From: Artocarpus heterophyllus
Lineage: Eukaryota; Streptophyta; Magnoliopsida; Rosales; Moraceae
DNA length: 64,000 nucleotides
Assembly: GCA_025403435.1 (NCBI GenBank)
Contig: CM046332.1
Coordinates: 5,735,403-5,799,402 of the forward strand
Reading direction: 5' to 3'
Shown here: one piece after another, positions 21,624 to 33,600 of the stretch
Layout: each line of letters begins with the position of its first letter
Numbering within the stretch: position 1 is the first letter of the stretch
Notes under the pieces: model-generated
Databases searched by the model: none
Seen by the model: only the letters and a program-made list of their open reading frames with translations
Told to the model about the DNA's origin: nothing
Made by a program: the position numbers and the translations under genes

Positions 21624-22776
21624 ATGTCAAACAACAGCAAGAACACTATTGACGGTACCCCTGGTGTAGTAGATCCAAAACTCCTTATGGAAGTGATGAT
21701 AAGGGAGATGAGGCGATTGTTGAGGGGAGAGTTAGGACAGCTTCATGAGAGGATAGATCGGATAGAAAACGCACGTGTGGAACAGCCACAACATGTTCCT
21801 CATGTGCGTAGGCGGGAAAGGGTTTCGGTTAGAGGAGAGGTTGATAACTACTACAGGATTGATGGGGAAGGGTTTGACGATGGAGAAGATTCAGCAGGTA
21901 GTCACCAAAGATTTGCATGGGATAGAGGAGTTAGTAACCGGGAACATGATAGTTTGAGAGGCGTAAAAATGAAGATACCATCATTTCAAGGCAAATCCAA
22001 TCCAGAAGCATACCTAGAATGGGAGAAGAAAATGGAGTTCATCTTTGACTGCCACAACTATTTCGAGGCGAAGAAGGTAAAAATGGCTGTAATTGAATTT
22101 TCTGATTATGCTATTACTTCGTGGGATCAGCTTGTTATAAACAGGAGATGAAATAGAGAGCGACCTATTGAGTCATGGGAAGAGCTGAAGACCATGATGA
22201 GGAAGCGATTTGTACCAACTTACTACTAGGAGTTGTACAACAAACTACAAAATCTTAAGCAAGGCAACCGGAGTGTAGAGGAGTACTATAAGGAGTTGGA
22301 GGTTATGATGATTTGGGCAAATATAGAGGAGGATTGGGAGGCTACAATGGCAAGGTTTTTGGTGGGCTTGACCCGAGATATTCACAATGCGGTTGAGTTA
22401 CAACATTATGTGGAGTTGGAGGACATGGTGCACATGCCTATTAAAATTGAGAATCAACTTATGAGGAGGGGTAGTAACACACGTCCTAGCCAAAACCCCC
22501 CGAGTACATCCGCTTGGAAAATGAACCAATGGAAGAAGGATGAGAAGCAACCCAACACCAAGCCAAAGACCGAGCAAAAGCAAGAGGTGGCCAGCCATGG
22601 GAATCAAGGTAAATCCGATTCTTCCACTACTCAGAATTGTGATATTAAATGTTTTAAATGTCAAAGCAGGGGTCACATAGCAAGCCAATGTCCGAACAAA
22701 CGAGCTATGGTGATGCGGGACAATGGAGAGATTGAAACCGACGAGGATTTGGACAATGATTCTCTGCCTTCATTAG
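21624..22776 (+). pseudogene. gag: B3 gag
   Basis: ATG at 21624 (MSNNSKNT). Coiled-coil-like segment [18 protein letters not shown], core [19 protein letters not shown], Gln/Lys-rich linker, zinc knuckle [14 protein letters not shown] near 22650-22690. TGA at 22149-22151 (CGA in sister copies) and a stop near 22227 break it. It is cut at PSL/V at 22776 by the B4 LTR. Confidence 0.92.
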
Positions 22777-23452
22777 TGATGAGGACATCGTTAGCATAAG
22801 CAAGAGCACATGGGATGAGACATATTCAGATCCAATTCAAGTTCCCATTGTTCCGGTTACAAGAGCTCGTGCGAAGAAGTTCAAAGAAACGCTTATTGGG
22901 CTGATTCAAGCAACTTGGGCTCAAGGTATTGCATGGAGGCCCATTGAGGGAATTGCATGTGACATCCAAACCAACAAATGCATGATTCAAGCTTCAGAAG
23001 GGATCGAGTAATTTCCATTTCAGTTACTTTCCCGTTTTGAGGCGACACGTGGCGAGAAGAATCAGCTATTTACCTTTTTAATGTCTAGTTTTCTTTTTGC
23101 GTTTGTTTTATTTCTATTTTTGTAAGGCTTTTAAGCCATTAAGGGAACTTTCCTTATTTGCTTTAAGATTTGACATTTGGAAATTGATTTGCCCGAAATT
23201 CCATGGGCAATTAGGAGCTGAGAATTCGCATAGGGGAACCCCTATATATTGTAACGAATTTCATTCAATGTGAATAAGTCCATAGAATTATCAATCAGTC
23301 CATCCATAGCTGATTGTGGTGCCCTCACATACCAAGGTTCGTGCCTCTTGTTAGGCATCGGGTCACGGTTCCATCCAAAACCGGTTAGGAATTTTGATCT
23401 TGGAAACCAATTTTGGTTAGGGTCGCGTCAGTTCTTGGCGGGGTTCATATCA
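22777..23452 (+). repeat. 5' LTR of B4 (inserted in B3 gag)
   Basis: Starts TGATGAGGAC, ends GGTTCATATCA, followed by PBS TTTGGTAAACAGAGCGAGG. 676 bp: a deletion of about 80 bp after CATTCAATG (near 23270) removes part of the region after the TATA box. Left flank ATTAG; no matching right end is in the window. Confidence 0.88.
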
Positions 23453-23937
23453 TTTGGTAAACAGAGCGAGGTTCTAATTAGGTTTTGCTTATCCGTTCTC
23501 TTAGTTAATGCTTGTTTCAGTTATTCGCGAGTTTTGATTTCTATTATCAAAGTCGGTTAAAAAAGAAAAGGATCTGAAAAGAAAAAAAAGAAAAAAAAAG
23601 AAAGAAAAAAAAAGGAAAAGAAGAAAAACAAGAGGATCCCAAAAAAAAAAAAAAGAGTTTGGAAACCTTCCTTAAATTTTTTTTTTTTCAGATTCTTGTT
23701 AGTCATCATTTAAGGAACCCGAAATTGAATTCCCTGCATAGACCAAAAGTTTTTGCTCAAATTTTGTTCCTTTTGAGTGTGATTTCTGAAAGCTTAAATT
23801 ATCTGTTCCTGTTATAGTCTTGTCTCTAATCTGAGCCTCCTTGGTAATCTATTTGTGAATTGTCAAGGAAATTTTGATATTGATTTGACTAGTTTTATAG
23901 GAACTGAGTGAGAATTAATGAGTGGAAAAAGGCAAAG
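23453..23937 (+). other. Leader of B4, truncated
   Basis: Family B leader with its A/G-rich tract (23560-23655). Cut at GGCAAAG, before gag, by the LTR of A2. The rest of B4 was probably lost in the deletion at 27197. Confidence 0.85.
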
Positions 23938-24726
23938 TGATGGAGACTTAGGGAGCTCAAATGCATGGAAGGTGGTTGACCCAATACAAATTCCTGTTGG
24001 ACCAGTCACAAGAGCCCAAGCTAAGAAATTCAAGGAAGCACTAAATGGGCTGATTCACGAAATCTGGAATCAAGAAAATTTGTGCAAGCCCATTGACCCA
24101 GGCCCACATCAAGCACAACGGTGCGTCAATTTGATCCAAGTTCTAGAAGAATCCGGATGAGTCAAGCCTGATTGAAATCAGCTCAAATTTTGCAAGATCA
24201 AGTCAATGGAAGACTTTCGGAAACCTTCCCATTTTGGCACACACGCGGCTAATCATTTATGTAAATTGTTGACAAGGATTAATTGCACTTTCCTTTTATT
24301 GTTGGGCATGTAAATGGCTGAAAATCAGCCATTAAGACTTTCCTTTCTTTTGGTTTTTATTTTAGGCTTAGTAATTATGTTTGAATTTGTCAACTTTTTT
24401 TTTTGGGCAACGCTTTGTAATTTTGGCCTATAAATAGGCGTTCCCAAGGTTAATGGATAATCATGAATGTTTATTTTTCTGAGAGGGAAAATTCTTTCTT
24501 TGGTTCTTTGACGAACTACACGAACTCATCGGATCAATCCGGGCATTCAAACTTGACTTATCAATCAAGCTTCCATCCTTGATTGTGGCGTCTTCGATAT
24601 ACTAAGGTTCTTGCTTCGATATAAGCAATGGGTCGCGGTGACTTCCATCCAAATCTGAGTAGAAACGGTCTTGGTTCCTTCTTATTGATAACGGGTTTCA
24701 TCAGTATATTGGCGAGGTTCTTATCA
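23938..24726 (+). repeat. 5' LTR of A2
   Basis: 789 bp, TGATGGAGAC to GGTTCTTATCA, younger sub-type (with CCTGATT and the GGGCAACGC variant of the block). PBS TTTGGTATCAGAGCC follows. Contains the pol tail frame 23938-24160 and TATAAATAGG near 24430. Confidence 0.92.
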
Positions 24727-25380
24727 TTTGGTATCAGAGCCTCGGTTCTAGCCTCAGGTTTGTCTATCCTTATTTGTTTTTGAATTCCAATTTATTACTT
24801 AGGTTCTATTCCGTTCAAAAAAAAAAAGTTGGTTAGTTTGGTTTCGGGTAACTAGTATCTTGGGATTCAAGTTTAGGTGGTAGTTTCATGTTTTGTGTTT
24901 CTCGGTTTATCATTCTTGTTTTTGCAGAATTTCGCAAAAAAAAAAAGAAGAAAAGAAAAGAAAAACGAAAAGAAAAGAAAAGAAAAGAAAAATCAAGAGG
25001 ATCCAAAAAAAAAAAAATTTGAGTGTCCAGGTGTTCAAATTTGTTTCCTTTCCATTGTTTGAGTGTCCAGGTGTCCAAATTTGACCTCACCTCACAGTGA
25101 AAAAAAAAATTTGCTTCATGTTGAACTGCGTATCAAAACGTGTTGTTGAATTTGTTGCCAGATAGATTTTATTGTTGCTTGTGTAATTCCAAAAGAACTG
25201 AAAGAGAGAATAAGCAGGGTTAAAAAAAAAAAGGCAAGAGTGGTGAGAACATTCGAGGGTAAAAGCCAATTATTCGAGTGAAACACGAGTGAACTGAGTG
25301 ACCAAGTGAAAGAGTGAAACACGTGAGGGAGAGAAGTAAGGTCCTTTATTATCTAACGTTGTTTTGCAGGTTAAAAAAAA
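24727..25380 (+). other. Leader of A2
   Basis: PBS, two low-complexity A/G blocks (24930-25016), a 25-bp-scale repeat around GTGTCCAGGTGT (25021-25080), and the conserved end CTAACGTTGTTTTGCAG before gag. Noncoding. Confidence 0.85.
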
Positions 25381-27197
25381 ATGAATCCGAATCAAGAAAG
25401 AGAAGCCGAAGATGATCTTCCACAACAAAACGTTCCCAATCTTCAGTTGCAAGCATTAATGAGGCAAATGGAATGGCTGTTGACGCAAGCGCTAGAGCCC
25501 ATTCATGAGAGATTAGATGAGGTTGATGCCAGAACACGCAATAGGCAGCCACAAAACATACAAAATAGGCGGAGGGGTGGATGTGATCTTTCAGAGGAAG
25601 ATGAATTAGAAGAGTTGGAGGAACCACCGATAAATAGGGGCAGATTTAGGCGTGGAAATGGGAATAGAGAAGCTAGGAACCGGGAAGACAATAATATGGG
25701 AGGTATTAAAATGAAGATTCCGCCATTCCAAGGGAAAAATGACCCTGGAGCTTACCTAGAGTGGGAGAAGAAAGTGGAGCTAGTGTTTGATTGCCATAAC
25801 TATTCAGAGTTAAAGAAAGTTAAGCTTGCTGCGATTGAGTTCTCTGATTATGCGGTTGTAAGGTGGGATCAGTTGGTAATGAATAGGCGACGAAACCGAG
25901 AACACCTGATTGAGACATGGGAGGAGATGAAAACGGTGATGAGAAAGCGATTTGTGCCCAGCCATTACTATCGGGAATTGTACAAAAAGTTGCAAGGACT
26001 TAGACAAGGAAACAGGAGTGTGGAGGAATATTATCAAGAAATGGAATTAGCCATGATACGAGCCAATATTGAAGAAGATCGAGAAACAACCATGGCAAGA
26101 TTTTTGCAAAGGCTAAATCTAGATATTCAAGATAGGGTAGAGATGCAACACTACGTAGAATTAGAAGACATGTTGCACATGGCCATCACAGTAGAGCAGC
26201 AGCTCAAGAGGAGGGGTAGTTCACATGCGAACGTTAGTTCGGCACCTTCTTCATGGAAGCCGAATTATGGGAAGAGAGAAGAGAAATCGGTTGCTAGGCC
26301 AAAGTTTGAGCCAAAACCAGCCATGGCTAGCCCTTCAAACCAAGGTAAATAGGATTCATCCACTTCTCGAAACAGTGATATTAAATGTTTCAAATGCCAA
26401 GGTAGGGGTCACATCTCAAGCCAACGTCCGAACAAAAGGGTGATGGTGTTACGGGACGACAGAGAGGTTGTTACGGATAACGAATCGGACGAGGACTCCA
26501 TGCCACCATTGGAGGACGTGGATGAGGAGGAGTGCGCTGTCCAAGGTGAATTGTTGGTCACTCAACGAGCCCTTGGTGTGCAAGCCTAAGAGGAAGAAGA
26601 AGAGCAACGTGAGAACATTTTTCATACTAGGTGCCACGTGCAGAACAAGGTATGTAGTGTGATAATAGATGGAGGGAGTTGTACGAACGTTGCTAGCAGT
26701 ACTATGGTTGACAAATTAGGGCTACCAATGACCAAACATCCTCGACCTTACAAGTTGCAATGGTAGAATAATAGTGGTGAAGTGAAGGTAACTAAACAGG
26801 CATTAATTTCATTTCGCATTGGTAGATACGAAGATGATGTTTTGTGCGATGAAGTTTTGTACCAATGACACCAAAACAGGTTCATGAAAATCAAGTTTGG
26901 TTACAAAAGGAGAGTGAACAAAAAGGAGAGAATGAGAAAAAGAGAGAGAAAGGGAGTGAAAATAATGAGTGTTGGAGTGCACAGAGAGAGTTCGGCCAGA
27001 GAGGGAAAAAAGATAGAGGGGCCGAGAAAAAGGAGAAAAAAGGATAGAACATTGAGAGAGCCAGTACAAAAGAAGATTTGGCCAATGAGGTAAAATTAGA
27101 GAGAAAAACAAACTTTTATGCAAGAGAGAGTGATGTGAGAAGAGCTTTGTTTTCTAATCAGCCGATGATTTTACTCATGTACAAGGAGGCGTTATTA
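25381..27197 (+). pseudogene. gag-pro: A2 gag and protease region
   Basis: ATG at 25381 (MNPNQEREAEDD). Intact for 323 codons through the core (MKIPPFQGKNDPGAYLEWE) to a TAG at 26350. The zinc knuckle follows with its last Cys changed to Arg (SSQRPNKR). Protease motif [12 protein letters not shown] near 26665. About 145 bp around the protease end are deleted at about 26855 (GTGCGATG joined to AAGTTTTGTACC). Linker KESEQKGENEKKRE, then [18 protein letters not shown] up to the fusion at 27197. Confidence 0.9.
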
Positions 27198-29885
27198 AAA
27201 GAGCCTTGTTTTCACATCAGCCAATGATTGTACTTTTGAGCAAAGAGGCGCTTTTAAACACAAAAGAACTTGACCCTACATTGCCTAGTTCTATTGTTTC
27301 TTTGTTGTAGGAATTCGAGGATGTATTTCCAGATGAGGTGCCTGATGGTTTGCCGCCAATGCGGGGAATAAAACATTAGATTGATTTTGTACCTGGCGCT
27401 TCCATTTCAAACCGACCGGCCTATAGAAGCAACCCCGAGGAGACAAAAGAGCTTCAAAGGTAGGTCAGTGAGTTGATGAAAAAGGGGTACGTGAGAGAAA
27501 GTATGAGCCCATGCGCCGTTCCATTCTTACTCGTGCCTAAGAAGGATGGAACATGGATGTGCGAAGATTGCAGAGCCATTAACAATATCATGGTGAAGTA
27601 TCGCCATCCTATTCCTCATTTAGATGATATGTTGGATAAACTGCATGGTGCTTCTGTGTTCTCAAAAATTGATTTGAAAAGTAGATACCAACAAATACAC
27701 CTGAAAGAGGATGATGAATGGAAAACTTCCTTTAAGACAAAATATGGACTGTATGAGTGGTTAGTAATGCCATTTGGTTTAACTAATGCGCCAAGTACAT
27801 TTATGCGTTTAATGAATCATGTATTACATGCATTTATTGGCAGGTTTGTTGTTGTGTATTTTGATGATATACTCATTTATAGCAAAGACATGGACCAACA
27901 TGTAGTGCATTTAAAATCTGTTTTGGATGTGCTTAGAAAGAAGAAGTTGTATGCTAACCTACCTTTTGCACAGATAAGCTTGTGTTTCTTGGTTTTGTTG
28001 TTAGTGCTCAAGGTATACAGGTTGATGAAGAAAAGGTGCGAGCCATCCAGGAGTGGCCGAGTCCAACTAGTGTGGGAAACGTATGAAGTTTTCATGGACT
28101 TGCTAGTTTCTACCGATGGTTTGTGAAAGATTTCAGTACTATAGCCGCACCACTGACTGAAGTGATCAAGAAGAACGTTGGGTTTAGATGGGGAGAAGAG
28201 CAAGAAAAGGCATTTTAGTTAATCAAGGAGAAGTTGACTAATGCTCCATTGTTATCTTTACCTAATTTTTCCAAAACTTTTGAGATTGAATGTGATGCTT
28301 CAGGTGTTGGAATTGGTGCTGTTTTAATGCAAGAAGGGAGACCAGTAGCATATTTTAGTGATAAGATGAATGGGGCAACTCTTAATTACCCAACTTATGA
28401 TAAAGAAATGTATGCATTGGTTCGGGCATTAGAGACGTGGCAGGACTACCTATGGCCTAAGGAGTTCGTGATTCACACCGATCATGAGTTCCTGAAACAC
28501 TTGAAGGGTCAACACAAGCTGAACAAGAGGCATGCTCGTTGGGTGGAATTCATAGAGACGTTTTCGTAAGTCATTCGCTACAAGTAAGTCAAGGAAAACG
28601 CCGTTGCCGATGCACTTTCTCGCAGGTATGTCTTAATCTCAACTCTTAATGCTAAACTACTGGGTTTTGAACACATTAAAAGTTATATGCTGATGGTCGT
28701 GACTTTAGTACTGAGTATCAAGCTTGTGAGAGATTTGCTAGTGGTAAGTACTTTAGGCATGAAGGATACTTGTTTCGGGAGAATAAATTGTGTGCGCCTA
28801 ATTGTTCATTAAGAGATTTACTAGTGAGAGAATCCCTTGGGGGAGGATTGATGGGACATTTTGGAGTAATTAAGACTTTGGCGGTGTTGTAGGAACACTT
28901 CTATTGGCCACATATGCAACGAGATGTTGAGAGGCTTTGTGGTAGATGTGTAACTTGTAGGCAGGCTAAATCAAGAGTGCAGCCCCACGGTTTGTACACT
29001 CCTTTACCAATACCCAGTGAACCCTGGACTGATATTTCGATGGATTTTGTGTTAGGTTTGCCTAGGTCTAAATGGGGAAGAGACTCGATATTTATGGTCA
29101 TGGATAGGTTTTCGAAGATGGCCCATTTTATTCCATGCCACAAGACAGATGATGCTTCCAATGTTGCTAATTTGTTCTTTAGGGAAATTGTGAGACTTCA
29201 TGGTATGCCTAGGACAATTGTTTCTGATAGGGATAGCAAGTTCTTAAGCTACTTTTGGAAGACTTTGTGGCCTAAGTTAGGGACTAAGCGATTGATTTCG
29301 ACTACTTGTCACCCTCAAACCGATGGTCAAACAGAAGTTGTGAATAGAACCTTGTCTACTTTGTTGCAGGCTGTCATTAAAAAGAACATCAAAACATGGG
29401 AGGAGTGTTTACCACATGTTGAGTTTGCTTATAATCGATCTGTTCATTCTGCTACTCAATTTTCACCGTTTGAAATTGTTAATGATTTTAATCCTTTAAG
29501 TCCTTTGAATTTAATGCCATTACCTTTGTCTGAGCGTGTGAATGTAGATAGAAAAAGAAAAGCTGACCTTGTTAAGCAGATACACAAGAAGGCAAGACTC
29601 AACATCGAACGAAGGTCTAAACAATATGCTGAATAAAACAACAAAGGGCGTCACAAGCTCATCTTCGAGCCCGGTGATTGGGTGTGGTTGCACTTACACA
29701 AGGAACAGTTTCTGGAACAAAGGAAATCCAAGCTGTTGCCTAGAGGGGATGGTCCTTTTCAAATTCTTGAAAGGATCAATGATAATGCATACAAGCTAGA
29801 CTTGCCAGGTGAGTATGGTGTAAGTGCCTCCTTTAATGTTTCTGACCTAAGCCCTTTTCATGCAGGCGATGATTTGAGGACAAAA
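27198..29885 (+). pseudogene. pol: B3 RT, RNase H and integrase
   Basis: Begins within the pre-RT linker (HISQPMIVLL) and so repeats a segment already present in A2. [37 protein letters not shown] (native family B form). RNase [85 protein letters not shown]. Stops where sister copies have CAG: 27308, 27461 and 28890. A deletion in RT near 27960 removes KKCTFC codons. It is cut in DDLRT at 29885 by B5. Confidence 0.9.
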
Positions 29886-30685
29886 TGATACGAACCACGC
29901 CAAGAATTGACGCGATCCTAACCGAAGTTGGTTTCCAAGATCAAATTTCTAACCGGTTTTGGATGGAACCGCGACCCGATGCCCAACAAGAAGCACGAAC
30001 CTTGGTATGTGCGGACGCCACAATCAGCTATGGAGGGACTGATTGATAAGTCTTGGTAAGTGAGGACGCCACAATCAGCTATGGATGGACTGATTGATAA
30101 GTCGATGAACGCCACGGAAATTTCCGATAAGTTCGAATAGTTCGTTTAGGAACTAAAGAGAATTAAACCTCAAAATTATGTGTTATTACTTGTCTCCCAT
30201 TGATTGAAATTCGTTACAATTATATAGGGGTTCCTATGCGAATTTTCAGCCCCTAATTCCCATGGAAATTTCGAGAAACTCATTTAACAAAAGTCAAATC
30301 TAGACTAAATAAGGAAAGTTCCCTTAATGGCTTAAAAGCCTTACAATAATAGAAATACCAGAAACGGAAAAAAGGAAACTAGACATTAAAAGGTCAAAAC
30401 TGATTCTTCTCGCCATGTGTCGCCTCAAAATTGGAAAGTAACTGAAATGGAAATTACTCAATCCCTTCTATAGCTAGAATCACACATTTATTGGTCTGGT
30501 TGTCGCATGCAATTCCCTCAATGGGCCTCCATGCAATAGCTTGAGCCCAAGTTGCTTGAATCAGCCCAATAAGTGTTTCTTTAAACTTCTTCGCACGAGC
30601 TCTCGTAACCGGACCAATGGGAACTTGAATTGGATCTGAATATGTCTCCCACGTGCTCTTGCTTGTGCTAGTGATGTCCTCATCA
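29886..30685 (-). repeat. 3' LTR of B5 (long type)
   Basis: 800 bp, TGATACGAACC to GTCCTCATCA, two 51-bp units; second unit has GGTAAGTG. Shares private variants with the lone LTRs at 42728 and 58520. Polypurine tract complement TTCCCCTCCTCTT at 30686-30698. Confidence 0.93.
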
Positions 30686-33600
30686 TTCCCCTCCTCTTGA
30701 GAAGGATTTGTCCTCAAATCGTCGCCTGCATCAAAAGGACTTAGATCAGAAACATTAAAGGAGGCACTTACACCATACTCACCTGGCAAATCTAGCTTGT
30801 ACGCATTATCATTGATCCTTTCGAGAACTTGAAAAGGACCGTCCCCTCTAGGCAATAGCTTGGATTTCCTTTGTTCCGGAAACCGTTCCTTGCGTAAGTG
30901 CAACCACACCCAATCACCGGGCTCGAAGATGAGCTTGTGACATCCTTTGTTGGCTTGTTCAGCATATTGTTTAGTCCTTCGCTCGATGTTGAGTCTTGCC
31001 TTCTCAGTGTATCTGCTTAACAAGATCAGCTTTTCTTTTTCCATCTAAATTCACATGCTCAGACAAAGGTAATGGCATTAAATCCAAAGGAGTTAAAGGA
31101 TTAAAACCATAAACAATTTCAAACGGTGAAAATTGAGTAGCAGAATGAACAGATCGATTATAAGCAAACTCAACATGTGGTAAACACTCCTCCCATGTTT
31201 TGATGTTCTTTTTAATGACAGCCCTCAACAAAGTAGACAAGGTTCTATTCACAACTTCTGTTTGACCATCGGTTTGTGGGTGACAAGTAGTTGAAAATAA
31301 TAGCTTAGTCCCTAACTTAGCCCACAAAGTCTTCCAAAAGTAGCTTAAGAACTTGGTGTCCCTATCAGAAACAATTGTCCTAGGCATACCATGAAGTCTC
31401 ACAATTTCCCTAAAGAACAAATCAGCAACATTGGAAGCATCATCTGTCTTGTGGCATGGAATAAAATGAGCCATCTTTGAAAACCTATCCACGACCACAA
31501 ATATTGAGTCTCTTCCCCGTTTAGACCTAGGCAAACCTAACACAAAATCCATCGAAATATCAATCCAAGGTTCACTAGGTATTGGTAAAGGGGTGTATAA
31601 ACCATGGGCCTGCACTCTTGATTTAGCCTGCCTACAAGTTACACATCTACCACAAAGCCTCTCAACATCTCGTTTCATATGTGGCCAATAGAAGTGTTCC
31701 TGCAACATAGCTAAAGTCTTCATTACTCCAAAATGTCCCATCAATCCTCTCCAATGGGATTCCCTCACTAGCAAATCTCTTAATGAACAATTAGGCACAC
31801 ATAATTTATTCTCCCTGAAACAAGTATCCCTCATGCCTAAAGTACTTACCACTAGCAATTCTCTCACAAGCTTGATACTCAGTACTAAAGTCATGATCAT
31901 CAGCATATAACTCTTTAATGTGTTCAAAACCCAGTAGTTTAGCATTAAGAGTTGAGATTAAGATATACCTGCGAGAAAGTGCATCGGCAACGACGTTTTC
32001 CTTACCTTGCTTGTAGCGAATGACATACGGAAACGTCTCTATGAATTCCACCCAACGAGCATGCCTTTTGTTCAGCTTGTGCTGGCCCTTCAAGTGTTTC
32101 AGGGACTCATGATCAGTGTGAATCATGAACTCCTTAGGCCATAGGTAGTGCTGCCATGTCTCTAATGCCCGAACCAATGCATACATCTCTTTATCATAAG
32201 TTGGGTAATTAAGAGTTGCCCCATTCAGCTTCTCACTGAAATATGCTATTGGTCTCCCTTCCTGCATTAAAACAGCACCAATTCCAACACCTGAAGCATC
32301 ACATTCAATCTCAAAAGTTTTGGAAAAATTAGGTAAAGATAACAATGGAGCATTTTTCAACTTCTCCTTGAGTAGCTGAAATGCCTTTTCTTGCTCTTCT
32401 CCCCATCTAAACCCAACATTCTTCTTGATGACTTCAGTCAGTGGTGCGGCTATAGTACTGAAATCTTTCACAAACCGCCGGTAGAAACTAGCAAGTCCAT
32501 GAAAACTCCGTACATTTCCCACACTAGTTGGACTCGGCCACTCCTGGATGGCTCGCACCTTTTCTTCATCAACCTGTATACCTTGAACACTAACAACAAA
32601 ACCAAGAAACACAAGCTTATCTATGCAAAAGGTACATTTCTTGAGGTTAGCATACAACTTTTCCTTCCGCAAAACATCTAAAACAAGTTTCAAATGTTCA
32701 ATATGTTCATCCAAATTGCTGCTATAGATAAGGATATCATCAAAATAAACAACGAAAAATTTTCCAATAAAAGCTCGCAAAACATGGTTTATTAAACGCA
32801 TAAATGTGCTAGGCGCATTGGTTAAACTGAAAGGCATTACCAACCACTCATACAAGCCTTGTTTTGTTTTGAAAGCCGTTTTCCACTCATCTCCCTCTTT
32901 CATACGAATTTGATGATATCCACTCTTTAGATCAATTTTAGAAAACACACAAGCACCATGCAATTCATCTAACATGTCATCCAAGCGAGGAATGGGATGT
33001 CGATACTTTACCGTGATGTTGTTGATGGCTCGACAATCAACGCACATCCTCCAAGTCCCATCTTTCTTAGGCACAAGTAAAACTGGTACGGCGCACGGGC
33101 TCATGCTTTCTCTCACGTGTCCCTTCTCCATCAACTCATTTACCTGCCGTTGGAGTTCCTTTGTCTCCTCGGGATTACTCCTATAGGCTGGTCGGTTTGG
33201 GATTGTAGCTCCAGGTATGAAGTCGATTTGATGTTCAATCCCGCGGATTGGAGGTAAACCTTGCGGTGTTTCCTCGGGAAAGATATCCTCATAATCCTGC
33301 AAAAGAGAAACAACAGAACTATGCAAGGTGGAATCAAGATCGTTAGTGTTTAATATCGCCTCCTTGTACATGAGTAAAATCATCGGCTGATTAGAAAATA
33401 AAGCTCTTCTCACATCACTCTTTCTTGCATAAAAGTTTGTTTTTCTCTCTACTTTTCTCTCATTGGCTGATTGTGAATTCTTTTTAGCCCTCTCAATTTT
33501 CTCTCCCTTGCTCTCTTTGCTCTCCTTTTTCTCAGCCATCTCTTCTTTTTTTCGCTCACTAGCCGAACCCTCTCTCTGCACTCCCACTCTTGATTTTTCT

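Larger units (their letters stand above)
23938..27197 (+). mobile_element. A2: 5' half of a family A element
   Basis: LTR 23938-24726, leader 24727-25380, gag and protease linker 25381-27197. No RT, INT or 3' LTR of its own: at 27197 it is fused to family B RT across a shared ATTAAA. Left flank CAAAG. Confidence 0.88.
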
